Shown piece after piece: positions 46,944 through 58,974 of a DNA stretch of 64,000 bases (positions within the stretch are counted from its first letter, which is position 1; each line of letters starts with the position of its first letter). The DNA lies in assembly GCA_033060915.1 (NCBI GenBank), contig CM065378.1, forward strand, positions 50,230,001 to 50,294,000, read 5' to 3'. The stretch is from Euryodendron excelsum. Its lineage: Eukaryota; Streptophyta; Magnoliopsida; Ericales; Pentaphylacaceae. The notes beneath the pieces were generated by a model, which saw only the letters and a list, made by a program, of their open reading frames with translations, was not told the origin of the DNA and ran no database searches. The position numbers and the translations under genes are program-made.

Positions 46944-47702
46944 ACGAATAGTTTTCATAAGGTGTTATAATCATGTAACTGGAAAATTTTGAATTTTTTT
47001 TTTTGAAACTTTGGTACTCTGCACCAATTGTCCGGACATTGTTCGGACAATCAATGCAAAGGAAAATCATTGCCTCTGAAGTTCTGAACTCATAGTTTGA
47101 TTGTCGTTCGGACGACCCTTGAGTTTTCATAAGGTGTTATAATCATGTAATTGTAAAATTTAGAATTTTTTTTTTCAAACTTTGGTACTTTGCACCCATT
47201 GTCCAAACACTGTTTGGACGATCAATGCAGAGGAAAATCATTACCTCTGAAGTTCTAAACTCATCGTTTGAATGTCGTTTGAATGACACTTGAGTTTCGA
47301 AGAAACCCACTTAGTCATTCGGACAACCAAAATACATGGAAATAATCGTCTGAATGATGACCCCGGTCAAAGTGATAGCCAACTCAAACACGCGTTGAGT
47401 GAGACCATCGTCCGAACAACACAAAATACACTAAACGTAACATTCAAATGGCCATGCCTTGGGCACGTAAACTGCTCCAAAACCGTTCCTGTCATTACCG
47501 CGCTTTTAAACTTCAAACTTTCACAAGGAGAGGGTGATTTTTAGAGAGAGAAAGTGGGGTCTTCTATGTGTTTGTGGGTGATTCTTACTAGATTCTCAAT
47601 CTAGAACAAGGTATTTGTTAACTTCCCATCATATTCTTTATTTTCTATCGATTGATTTCACTCTTGCATTTCAGTGTGGTTTGCTTGTGTTGCTTCTAGG
47701 TT
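46944..47702 (+). other. U3-like region with tandem duplication and palindromes
   Basis: Starts after the G run. Two adjacent copies (46951-47122 and 47123-47295) share GTTTTCATAAGGTGTTATAA, TTTGGTACTCTGCACC and TTGTCCGGACATTGTTCGGAC. The palindromes continue to ~47420 (GTTCGGACGACCC, CATCGTCCGAAC). It looks like the U3 of another Athila-like LTR, followed by a leader near 47540-47700. LTR ends were not found. Confidence 0.45.
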
Positions 47703-48134
47703 GAACGATGAAGAGGGGAATGATTGTTGGAGTGCGATTGCCGACTTGCCAGATTTTGTTAAATTTTGAAGTTGGGTGGATTCTGGGAAGTTGGACAACA
47801 ATGGCCCTAAAGAATGTCACTAAAACTCCGAAGGGTGTCACTGAAGCGGCACCAACTTCGAGTGCCACCCCACCACCGGAATCTAGCCATATCCCTACTC
47901 CATTAGAGGTTAGAACCCATCACTAGCAGCCCAAAATCAGTCCCAAACCTTTGACCAAACCCGTTTCAAAACCATTACGGTCAAACAGTTCTACCAAATG
48001 GTCTTTACAAAACAGGGGGTGGCTGTTGAGCGTCCCATTGACCCCGAGAGTTTCAGAGGACCTCCCTTTGGTTGGGCTGAGGAGTTTGAGAGAAGTGGCT
48101 AGGGGAAGTTTGTAGAATACTCAAGGGTGGTTAT
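47703..48134 (+). pseudogene. Athila-type ORF, 5' part, split by the Ogre-like element
   Basis: One frame starts near 47802 (MALKNVTKTPKGVTEAAPTS, Pro/Ser-rich). It passes in another frame into VAVERPIDPESFRGPPFGWA, EEFERSG, a TAG stop, then KFVEYSRVVI ending at 48134. This resembles the Athila ORF carrying the plant transposon protein domain (compare 45940-46100). The frame continues at 63919 with ITLYREFMANIHKAKDTLG, so the Ogre-like element inserted into it. Early frameshift and stop show decay. Confidence 0.7.
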
Positions 48135-51100
48135 TATAAGCACCCCATTTTCGCCCGTTGGTCAATCTTTAGCCCAACCAGACTCATATTCAAGCCGACA
48201 CAGACACATTCAAGTTCAAACTAGCTTTTCAGACTTAATTCATTCAATCAACCGCTTTGTGAGCTTGCCAGGCCTAATAGAGGCAGAATAACCAAAATGC
48301 CCTTAGGGCGTTGCTAAATCCAATTCCAGTTGGTACATCTTCCTAAAATGGTAAGTCTGTGGTTCAACCTCAATTCTAGTTCCAATTTCAATCTAGACCA
48401 GTTAAACTAAATTGGCACATCTTTTAAGAAAGTTGATTTCTCTGACGGTGAGTCCACCCAGCACGACACATTTACTGAGAAAGTACAAAATTCCTCGAAA
48501 TGATAAGTCCCTTCAAACCTATCGACTGGGAGGAAACCCAAGTCCCCGAGATGGTAGAGTAGTTCACTTTTGGCGCCTACTAGCCTGCTAACGTAGAATG
48601 TCTGCTATCCGGCATGTCGATCGGGAAAGTACCTAAGACCCGAGACAATAAGACCATTCAGCATCTTCCTAAGATCAGGTAGTTTGCAGAATAAACGCAC
48701 ATCGTCAGAGTGACCAAAACATTCACAAACATCGCAACCATCAGAGTGACAGAAGCACTCATAAATAGGTCGACATTAGGAATTGCTAGTAAACCCTTAT
48801 GTTACGGGACCAAACACGCTTCTTGGTTGTGACACTTTTACTGAAGGACAGGATACATTTGGAAACCAACTCATCCCATACCGTTACAGTGACAGAAACA
48901 CTCAAAACCTAGATCAACACCAGTGCCTACTAGCCCATTCTAGTAAAAAATGACCAAACTGCCCCTTGGGCCCCACCGGCATGCTTCTCGAGAAAGTACC
49001 TAAGTCTTCAGAGTGGTAAGTCCACCTTTCCAAGATTGTTCCAAAGACAATCCGGCATATTCAAGTGTCTTCCAGTCGGTTCCGGATCAATTTTGAGACC
49101 ATTCGGTCAAAATAACTATTTTGCCCCTAAGTATCCGATTGCCTCCAGGAACCACAACGACTCTGGGTATCAAACCAGTTAGCTTCTAGGGACACTTCTA
49201 ACAGTATTCCCAACCTTCTAGTACCTTTTTAGACCATTCCGAGTCCATTCCGGCAAACTCAGTGTGAAATGACCGTTTTGTACCTAATGGGCCAGTCACC
49301 TCTTCCAACCACACCGGCTCTGGATATCAAACTAGCAATCCTTTGGAGCACTCTTGATAGTATTTCTAACCTTTGAATCCTCTCTTGGTCGATTTCGAAC
49401 CAATTTCAGTGTTTCACTATTCAAATGACCATTTTGCCACTAGAACCGGCTTTGGCTATCAAATTAGTTACCTCCAAGACACTCTTTTAGGGGTTCTCGT
49501 CCATCCCCGACCTTCCAGATCATTTCCAAACTTTTTAGATTCACTCCTAGTGGAGCCAAGTTAAATATTGCATGGTAGTCACTAGGACAGGCGTCTAAAT
49601 ATTTTACCTTGTGTCCCAAGGGTCAAAAGACTTGTTTCTTGCCGCCTTAAAGTTTCCCAAAGGGACTGGCATCACTAGTAGTGGCGCCAAAGAAAAATAT
49701 GACTTGGTGCTACTCTTAGTGGCATCAAGCTTAAAAACCATCTGGCACCACTGTAACAGGCGCTAGTTCCTGTTTTAATTGCCTATAAATACAGACCTCT
49801 TCCTACGTAAAAAGAGTCTGCAAACTCAGTCTAAAAATGTTGCCTCACTGAAAACAAGCTTCGAAACCCTAGTTTTCTCAAGTCTTCTTCAAGCCCTAGC
49901 CTCCTTACACACCATACACACAAACCCTAGCTTCTATACACTCCATACACTCAAATACAAGCCTGTAAACATCCATTGAAGATTAAGTGTTGCGTGTTCA
50001 AAGCTCTTAAGGTAAAGCAATCAAAGTAAGAAGAGACAAGGTACGTTTTGAATTTAGTTTATGTAATTCCCCTTTCTTTTCTCTCTCCTAACCCAGTTGG
50101 GTTTTCTTCTATTTTAATCCTCATCTTCTACCTCCTCTTCTTGCTTGCTTGAAACAAGACACTTCGAGGTTCATGCCTCGGAAGACTTGTTCAAGGTCAC
50201 TATGTTGGGGGCTTTCTTCAAGTTTAACCTAAGATCGTATGGGTTTGGCCCCCTTGATTATGTGGTGAAGCCTAACCTTATATGTTTACGACCTTATTAC
50301 ATTGTGGTTATCATGTTCATGCATTGCATTTAAGACTATATTCAAAGTTGTTTTCAAAATTACGTCAAAGGTTTCTTTCAAAACTTATATTCAAAACCTC
50401 CTTCTTTTAAACTTGTTTTCGAAATCACACTCCTAGGATGATTCTAGGTATTCCATGGTTAGGATTGTTTTAGAAAAGTGTTATATTCAATGTGACTATC
50501 AAGGTCCAAATCTTGGGTTCAAGCCCTAAATTGTTTTGATCAAAATCACAATTCTAAGATAATTCTAGTCGTTCCATGGTTAGGGTTGTTTTAGGAAAGT
50601 GTTGCATTTAATGTGATCATTATAATCCATATTTCAAACCCTAGTTGTTGTCAAAATCACAACCCTAGAATGGGTCTAATCTTTTCATGATTAGAATTGT
50701 TTTAGAAAAGTGAGATACTCAAGAGACTTACAAAAGTCTATATTCAAACTTTTTTTAAGATTGTTTTCTTAAATCTACTTCCAAAAAAGGTCTTTTCAAA
50801 TATCTCCTTTCCAAAAACTCATTGTCTTGAAATCCAAATCAAAACCCTAGAGTCCATTTAGGAAACATTAGTTTTCTCACATAAAATCATGGCTTTCTAT
50901 TCACATAAAATCATAGATTTCTAAAGCCATTTTCTACATGAAATCATAGATTTCCTAAATTCAAAAGTCACACAAATGAGAGATTTCCAAAACTAAAGCT
51001 TTCCAATTTCAATTCAAATAAAATCTTTTCTAAATAGGAAACCAAATCAAATCTTCTATCTTTGGAAATAAAATCCAATATTTAATTTTAGGAAATAAAG

Positions 51101-52380
51101 ATCAAATCTTTCCTTATTTCAAACCTTTCCAAATCCTGACTTTCTAAATTTCAAACCTTTCCAAGTTCAAACATTTATTAATTCAAATATTTTCAAATTC
51201 AAATCTTTCCAAAATCAATTATTTCTTAAAAAGGAAACTTTCCTAAAATAGAACTTTCCTAATTTGAAACTTTCCTAATTCAAAATTTTTCTGATTTGGA
51301 ACTTTCCTAATTTAAAACTTTCTAAAATCAAACATTTCTATTTGAAGTGCATGTTTCAACCGCAGACTGCATAACCCTAGGAGGCCAAAACCCTAGTTCA
51401 ATCCTAAATCTAAGTTAGGAGGCATCAACTCTTTTCTAAACCAAGATAGTTTTCAAGCTTCAATTCGAGTCAAGATGATTTCAAAGCTTAACTCAATCTT
51501 TCCAAATCAAGTCCAAGTTCAATTTTAAATCAAAGTCAATTCCAAGGTCAATTTCAAATTAAAGTTTAATTTCCAATTTTTCAATCATGGTTCAAATCAA
51601 ACTCTTTTCAAGTCAAAGTTTTAAAGGCCTTAAAGTGTCTTTCAAATCAAACAAGACCCCAAAGTGTTTATTTTCAATCGAACCCCAAGTCTGAACTACG
51701 ATTGACTGGATTCCCAACAAAGGGATGTGTAAGCAACCCTCATGGGTGCAATCACAATCTTTGTCGAGTTTCTAATTCCCAAAGCCTCTTTTCAATCCTC
51801 AAATCCTTTCCTCAAATCTATTTTCAAAATCAAATCATTTTCTTGCACTTGCATATCCTACATCATATCAAATATTTTTCTAAAATTCTTTTCAAAGTGG
51901 ATAGTATTGAACATTGAATAAGCGAAGATTCTAAATGAGTGAACCTAGGGTAAAAAGACAGGTACTACAAGGGCGGGATATGGTGATAGCCTTATGCATC
52001 TTTCCTATACGTAACCAACCTCCGAACCTAGAATCACTGTTTTCAAAGGCTAAAATCGGAGTTATGCTAAAAAAGGGCTTAAATCTTTTCCAAAGGTTGC
52101 CAAACAACCTGTTTTTCCCTAAAAGCCCTCTCTTGAAGATGTTTTCAAAACCTTTTTTAAAAACCCTAAGTTTAATCTTTGGATTGCATTTAGTTTTAGG
52201 TGACCTAACTCACTTTAACAAAGTTTGGTAGCGACTCCAAATCTTTTCTAAAAGCCCATATTTAAATCAATTTTTAATTCAAATCTAGTCGCACTCATCA
52301 TTCTGGAGGATGAGTTCTAACGAGAGAATACCGTGTTTTTCTCACTTATTTTCTCGAGTGCGAATAATTGGGGCACGACA
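48135..52380 (+). repeat. 5' LTR of the Ogre-like element (4.25 kb)
   Basis: Starts TATAAGCACCCC (ancestral TG lost; the 36924 copy keeps TG) and ends GGGGCACGACA. U3 holds three ~165-bp subrepeats starting near 49115, 49270 and 49430 (CCATTTTGCCCCTA..CACACCGGCTCTGG.TATCAAAC). U5 holds three ~115-bp subrepeats near 50430, 50550 and 50660 (TCATGGTTAGGATTGTTTTAG). These are followed by a T/C-rich stretch of CTTTCCTAATTTC units. Confidence 0.85.
49784..49791 (+). promoter_or_regulatory. TATA box of the 5' Ogre-like LTR
   Basis: TATAAATA in TTGCCTATAAATACAGACC. The position is conserved in all three Ogre-like LTRs. Confidence 0.7.
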
Positions 52381-52382
52381 GC

Positions 52383-52400
52383 TGACGACTCCACTGGAGA
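52383..52400 (+). other. Primer-binding site (tRNA-Arg type)
   Basis: TGACGACTCCACTGGAGA, 2 nt after the LTR end. The complement of the plant tRNA-Arg 3' end is TGGCGACTCCACTGGGGA, so it differs at two sites (both G to A). Arg priming is known for Ogre elements. Confidence 0.8.
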
Positions 52401-53165
52401 CGTTTAGATGGTTAGGTCATTATCATGTCTTTTCACCCTTCACTCATCTAGAATCTTCGATTAATTTGTCCAATCCTATCCACTTTAAAATTTTTAAAAT
52501 CAATCTTTTCAAAGATGTTCTCAAAATAATGTCATTGCTTGCATTCAATTCATATTCAATCATTCAATCTTGCATTAAGTTTGTCATCAAGGTACTGACT
52601 TTGAGCATTTTGTTTTGTAGGTAGACCCTTGTTCACATTTTATTTTATGTCATATTAACTACCATGTATGTCATAAATGAATAGGATGGAATGGATAGGA
52701 TGGATGGGAGTTGTTGGGCCCTTTCTTCCATTTTTAAAAATTTCACATACACACTGCACGTGCACTCGCATTTGCATATTTGCATTTTTACCTAGTTACG
52801 TCCCTTCCAGTTAGAAATGAGAACGGTATATTGGTTGTGGGCAGATCCTATGTCAGTTTCTTAACCTACGGCCTCTTGATGGCTCCTTAGCTTGGATTAC
52901 CAACCAATAATGGCACCACCTCGGGGAGTGGGCCTATGTTTAAAGATCCGGGAACCGAGCTTTCTTATGAAGCATTAGCAAAACCCTTAACCTTATGCCC
53001 ATGTAGAAACCATGCATACCCGAACTTTTGTTGGATTTAAGACACACGCGTCAATTTCAAAATCATTGAGGAAAAGGCGACTACTTTACTTCCCTTTATC
53101 CTTGTCTATTCCTGCCGTTATAATGCTTATGTAATGCTCATGCATGCATATTTACTTTACAATGG

Positions 53166-53218
<53 letters not shown>

Positions 53219-54506
53219 GGCATACGCATACATATATTCAATACTCCATTTCAAAACAAGAGTTACAAAATAACTCAAGTTATTGCATCTTCATGTATAT
53301 GATCAACCCATAAAGAGTGGCACCAAGCTCACTCTCCCTTGCATAAAACCTACCAAAATCCTAGGGGTTCCCACACAACCCTAAGGATTCATGGCATATA
53401 TTTCAAGTCATTCCACAAAGAGGGGCCCCAATCCCTCTATGCTCACAGAGATAAGGTTGCCAAGAAGACAAGGGTTAGCCAAACAACAAGGTCTCTCAAT
53501 GACCTCCTCGACATCAAACTCAAAGAAGGCAAATCCGAAGACTCAAGAATAGTTTAGGATTTCAAATGTAAAATTAGATAGGTGAAAGTCCTAGGGAAAA
53601 TGATCCCCCTTCCCTTATTAAAATATACTTCAATTCCCTTGTATTAAACTCAAGGTTCAATGTACACTTTTACTTCCTGTGAATGAATGTACGTTCCTAA
53701 TCAATGATAAAGTATCTACATACATGGGCAAACCCCCTATCTCCAAAAAGCGAGCCAAATACATCATGTTTAGTCTCCCTCTTAAGCAGGGGCTCCCTTA
53801 AGGCATGCATTGCATAAAAAATTTCAAATCAAATCACTAACTTCTCTATTGTTTCGTGTCTTCTTTCCTCTCCCCCATTTTCAAGTACCAAGAAAACTGA
53901 AGGCAGAAGCAAGACAAGAAAGGGGTCTTCTAAACTATTCATTTACTGTTATCGTACTGCTCATATTTTCATTTTCATTATGCTCATGTATCCATATTTA
54001 ATTTCATTCTGCTCATGTATCCATATTTATTCCAAAACAAGAGTTCCAAGAAACTCAAGTCATTGCATTCTCATTCATTTAATCAATTGTAGAGGGAAAT
54101 GATCAATCCAATCTCATATCAATCGAACCTACCAAAACGCCTAAGAGTTCTTCAACCTTAAGGGTTCATGGCATGTATAGAACTATGTTTCAAGAGGGGC
54201 GGCTTAAATCTCTCTCCGTCAATAGAGGCATGATTGCCCAAACAAAGAATCATCAACTGGCCCATGCCGAAGAGTTATTGTATTGCATACAAGGGCAAAA
54301 CCTCACCTTCAAAATGGACTCAACATCATGCCTAGATTCCCTAAAAGAAGGGATCTCCATAGGACATACATTGCATAAAACCTCGAACTCCACATGATAA
54401 TTACATTTTATTTTAGTTTTCTTTTTCTAAGTCAAAGAGTATAACTGAACTCATGAAATTCCTTTAGCATCCTGCCCAATTCAAACTCATGTAAGGATAA
54501 GCCTAG
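52401..54506 (+). other. Degraded leader and gag region of the Ogre-like element
   Basis: Short frames only (such as 53339-53557, Lys/Arg/Ser-rich) with no recognisable gag motif. Contains a TC microsatellite at 53169-53216. The phrases AAAACAAGAGTT-CAA-AACTCAAGT and TTGCATAAAACCT recur near 53255, 53340, 54037 and 54375, so part of this region is internally repeated. Confidence 0.4.
53169..53216 (+). repeat. (TC)24 microsatellite
   Basis: Forty-eight bases of TC in the leader/gag region. Confidence 0.95.
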
Positions 54507-55160
54507 TTGTTGGAAGAGGCCTACCCCACATTGAAGACTAAGAAGAATTGGTCATCCATCTACAAGACGTTGCTTCTAAGCAATTACTTTTGCACCATGT
54601 CACGACAATCACCATCCATGCAGAAGAGGACTTCATCATTTGAAAAGTTCTGTCAGTCCCATGCAGCACCCTCCAACTTCCAAGATTTCAAGCGCATGTC
54701 AACCTCCCAAAATGATTCGGCCCATTCCAATCACTCGACAGTTGAGAAAATGGTCACTAACCACCTCAACAGTAAAGGCTTCCAACTTGGGAAAGGACTA
54801 GGGGCACAACTACAAGGTGATCTTCTTCTAAAAGAATTCAATGGTCAGCGTCATACTCGTAGGCTTGGATGTTATCTTTTTCCAAAAGAGACTAAATAGA
54901 AGGATCAACCCAAAATCCAACCGTAAAGTAATGGACAACAGATCAATATTCTACCATTCCAGTCGTGATTGTTAACTACAAATCAATTCAAATCCCAAAA
55001 GAGTTACTATCAAGCTTGTTCCAAAAAGAAGATACCTTGGCCCTAGACTTTGATCCTTCAACGTTAGCTTATCGTCCCCAAGGTTCTATCTATTCAGCAA
55101 AATCAGACAAAAAGTTGGTCAATTGGACCGCTTTTCATATTTGCATACCATGAAGGCCTT
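54507..55160 (+). pseudogene. Ogre-type G-patch/pol fragment (broken)
   Basis: The frame 54507-54899 includes VEKMVTNHLNSKGFQLGKGL followed by GAQLQGD and RRLGCYLFPKETK. This fits the glycine-rich G-patch segment found between protease and reverse transcriptase in Tat/Ogre-type polyproteins ('M.K.GY.PG.GLGK..QG', then 'GLGY.P'). A second frame (54965-55150, IPKELLSSLFQ..LALDFDPS) follows. No reverse transcriptase motif such as YXDD was found downstream. Identification is by pattern only. Confidence 0.45.
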
Positions 55161-55372
55161 GGTAAAGCTTATAGGAGAAATCTCTTGATGTTAACTTATT
55201 AAAGTACCTTGTAGAATATCAAGTATATAACAGGTTAACCTGAAATAAATGACTTTTGATCATAAAATGCTTCATTTGTCATGCTAAAATCATTTTTAGA
55301 AAAATAAAACTTGCCGGGTAGCCAAAGCTTGGCATCTATTGACCCTAAAGACTTCCAGAAGTCCTCCGCAGA
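55161..55372 (+). other. Unrecognised pol remnant
   Basis: Reverse transcriptase and RNase H should lie before integrase but are not visible. This stretch is far too short for them, so a large internal deletion is likely. Confidence 0.4.
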
Positions 55373-56060
55373 TTCGGCCTCCTCGAGTCCATCATCACGA
55401 ATAATGCTAGCAACTTCAATAATGACATGATGGCAAAACATCATCAAACCTTCAAGATCAATCCCCATAAGTCGGCAGTTTACCATCCACAAAAAGCAAA
55501 GCCATTGAAGCAGTAAAACAAAAAGCATCCAGAGAATCCCTTGTAAGAAAAATGACAACCATAAAGATTGGCATGAGGGCTACCCTTTGCATTGATGCCA
55601 TATAAAACCTCTGTCAGAATCTCAACTGGGGCATCGCCATTCGCCTTGGCCTAAGGCAACAAGGCAATTCTACTAGTTGAAGTATAAATCACCTCTCTCT
55701 GAGTCCTCATGAAAGTTCAACTCATTGAAGTAGAATGAATCAAACACCAATATGAACAACTTTGCCTCCCAAATGAAAAGAGAATGGCAGCCATCTACCA
55801 TGCCTTATGCCATCAAAGACGCATCGTCATATCTTTTAACGAAAAAGTTAAGCCCCACCAGTTAAAGGAATGAGATCTTTTTATTAAAAAGGTACTTCAA
55901 ATCCAGCAGAAAGCCAAAGACAAGTTTGGCCTCAACTATGAAGGCCCATTCCTGGTTCACAAAGTCATGACAAGAAGAATATTAATCCTAGTAGAGGCAG
56001 AAGAAGAAATCTTTACATCACTTATCAACTCAGATTAGGTAAAGTACAACTATGTGTAAC
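55373..56060 (+). pseudogene. Tat/Ogre-type integrase (broken)
   Basis: From 55373: FGLLESIITNNASNFNNDMM and FKINPHKSAVYHPQ, then after frame changes MPYKTSVRISTGAS, VEV-ITSL, YEQLCLPNEKRMAAIYHALC, HQRRIVISFNEKVKPHQLKE, QIQQKAKDKFGLNYEGPFLV and SLINSD. The order matches the integrase core and C-terminal region of Tat-lineage elements ('ESIITDN', 'MAYRTSVRTSTGATP', 'YEQLNLI.EKR', 'FNKKVRPRQF', 'NYEGPY.V', 'VNSD'). The catalytic Asp of the TDN motif reads Asn here. There are at least five stops or frameshifts. It would have inserted the element's DNA. Confidence 0.85.
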
Positions 56061-58970
56061 CGAAAACTCTGACAGAACAATAATAGTAATGATTGAAATG
56101 TAGAGAGGCCCTCAATTCTTCTACCATACAGTTAAAAGCATCTCCATGCAAAACCTAGTTGAGCCAATTACTTTTTTTTGAAAAACTCGACCTAGTGATC
56201 ACCGCCCACAATGGGTCAAAAACAAAATAAATAGGGAAAAGGGAAATAAGGAACAAGTATAGGTTTAAGGAGTGCCTAAGAGAGAAAAAAAAAAAGAAAA
56301 AACTATCGACCTGGTGAAAATCTATAAAGAACATAATGGGGCAAAGTAACAGAGCTGGGACTGAAAAAAAGGAGAGAATGGAAAGGGAACCTATAAAAAA
56401 AAAAAAAAAAAGGGAGAATAGTGAGTAAACAGCAATAAGAGAGAGAGTCTAGCTGTTCAAGGGTGATCGCAGGTCTTAAAAAGCCAAGTAAAAGTAAAAT
56501 ATTTTGAGCCTTTATCCTTTCCTTTCAAATATCCTATAACCTAGCCCACATTAGAGTCCAAAATAAAGACCTTTCAGATCAATCATTGCTATCATTACTC
56601 TTCAAGGGAAGATGATTACACTATGGAGTGCGCTATCTAGCAGAGCGGGTCTTGAGAAGACAACTTCCATCATAAAAGCAACATCAACACTCTTCAACCA
56701 AAGCAGTAACTTCTGTCAGTAACAAATTTCATCATCAATCGTTATTTCAAATCAAAGCACTCAACACATTAGCATCAACGAGGAGTCATCCACATTAGCA
56801 TCAACGAGAGAAATCTAAAGAAAAAGTATGGCTTGAGGATATAATGAAAACTCTTCAGGGCCCTATGGGTAAAAGAGTAAGGTCGTGGCAAGATACAAAA
56901 CTATTGACGCAGTGAAAACCCAAAAACTGGTGTTGACATGCAAAAATGGTAGAATTGGCATCTGTGAAAACACACAAGGGCATAGGTGAAAAAATTTGTT
57001 TAAATGAAAGAAAAAAAAAAGGAGAAGAAAAAAAAAGAAAAAAGAAAAGAAAAGAGCCAATTCTCCCGATCAGCAGTCTAAGTAGCACCAACAAGACGGC
57101 CTCAGCAAAGCAACAAAATCTCATGCCTTAACAATGGGTCAAGAGATGCTAACCTGTCAGAAACGTACATTGGTAACAAATTTCTAAACTCGGTATGGCA
57201 AAGTAATAACCATGAATGTCATAAGTCATTTATTTAAGATTAGTCTATTATATCTTGATATTGCTAACAAAATACTGAGATAGGTACAAGTTCAAGGGGC
57301 CTATCCCTAGGTTTTCTAAGGTCCCAAGGTGTCTTCAAGCCCAACATCTAGATGTCATAGCTCGATAAGTCCAATATCCAGCCATCCAAAAAATTTAACT
57401 ATCCATATTAGTCAACTATCTAGAGCATCTAGCTATTCAAAGCATCTAGCAATCTAGAACATCCAGTTGTCCAAAGCGTCCAGCCATCCAGAGTATAACC
57501 CAACTGGGGTAGGTCAAAGCCTAAAAACCTTCCGCATAGCTTAACTCATAAGAAGTCCATTTCAGCAAACCACATCAGCCAGTCATCATCAAAGTAATTC
57601 TCTGACTCCATAAGGCATGCCCCTGTGCACTACATAACTCAGTAATCATAGCATCTTAGCCTTTTGATCTCAGTAGAGTGCCAGAGCCATCTGCAAATCA
57701 ACTTGAGCCAACTAACTTCAACTTAACCAACAAGTCAGCCAGCTCTTAGATAATAGCCTAAACTATCTGCAACCCTCTTGGATAATAGATTATACTATCT
57801 ATACTGCTCCTAAACTACTCCCCTCAGCTAATGGAGTCGGCCCCGGTAGCCTATGCCATGATCCTGCCCTCCATAGTCGATAAGAAACATAGAATGGCGT
57901 AACGACCCACCCTCGACCTCCCCAATCAACTTTGAACAATCTTTCTAAACCATGAAAATTGGACCAATAGCCCATGTTACACCTCACATTCAATTTCAAA
58001 CCAATTGATCCATTCAAGAAGAACCGCCTAAAGATGTTCGACCTTCCAGATACCTCAAACCTTTTAAAAGGAGATCGCAATCCCTCCATAAATCAACTTA
58101 AGACACTCAACTTCAAAGTAGCAAAATCCCTCAGAAGATATGTCAACAAGAATCCTGCCACGCTGAGTGAAAATGGAACTCAACAACCAAGCACCAAGCA
58201 TTCCAGTCTCCAGATATCTTAGTCCAAGAGGCCACAAATGTTTCCTCTACCAATAAGCATGAAGAAATCTCTCGTGATTCCCCAGTCTCAAATCATCTCC
58301 AAAGCCTCTCAACAAAGCAAATGTATGATTCTTACCAAATCAAATCAAATAATAATCTTTCAAAAGCTGAAGATCTTGCTTTCTTTCAAATTTAAAAAAA
58401 AGAAAGAAAGAGTTTGCAAACCTTTTATCTATCATAAGTTTCGATTTCAAAATGAAGGCTCTGGCTTTCTTTCAAATTCAAAAGCATTTTCAAGTTCAAC
58501 CATTCTCTATAAAAAAATTTCAGGTTTAATTTCAATTTCAAAATCGATTTCAAAGTTGAAAGCTCTAGCTTCCTGTCAATTTCAAAAATCATTTATCAAA
58601 AATCTCAAAAAGTTTTCAAAGTTTGTCTACAAAAAGTTTCAACTTTCAAATTCAAAAGATCAAAAACCTTGCTTTCTTTCAAATTTAAAATTAATTTTCA
58701 AAAGTCAAATAAATTTTTCTAAAATTTTTCATAAAAAATTTTCAAGTTTCAACTTAAAATGAATTTTTTAAATGTTTTGCTTTAAAAAAAATCCAACAAT
58801 TTCAAGTTGAAATTAATTTTCTAAACATTTTATCTTCAAGAGTTCCTAGGTTTCGAGTCAAAATAAGTTTTCTAGCCCTCATCTTCAAAACAAAAAAAAA
58901 AAAGGGGTTTCCAAATTTCGAGTTCAAATGAATCCTCTTCAAATGGTTTCCTCCTTTTCTAGGTTTTCTA
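56061..58970 (+). other. 3' internal region of the Ogre-like element
   Basis: About 2.9 kb without conserved coding. Includes A-rich purine tracts at about 56280-56420 and 56998-57055 and a run of TCTAGC/ATCCAGC phrases at 57340-57490 (ATCTAG, CATCCAGCC, repeated AACTATC). From 58290 it becomes dominated by TTTCAAATTCAAAA-type text. Confidence 0.5.
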
Positions 58971-58974
58971 ACTT

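Noticed and set aside
55235..55558. 107-aa minus-strand frame
   Set aside because: It is antisense to the start of the Ogre-type integrase, whose plus-strand motifs are recognisable.
56855..57131. Phe- and Lys-rich frames on both strands
   Set aside because: Products of a purine tract (about 56998-57055); no protein signature.
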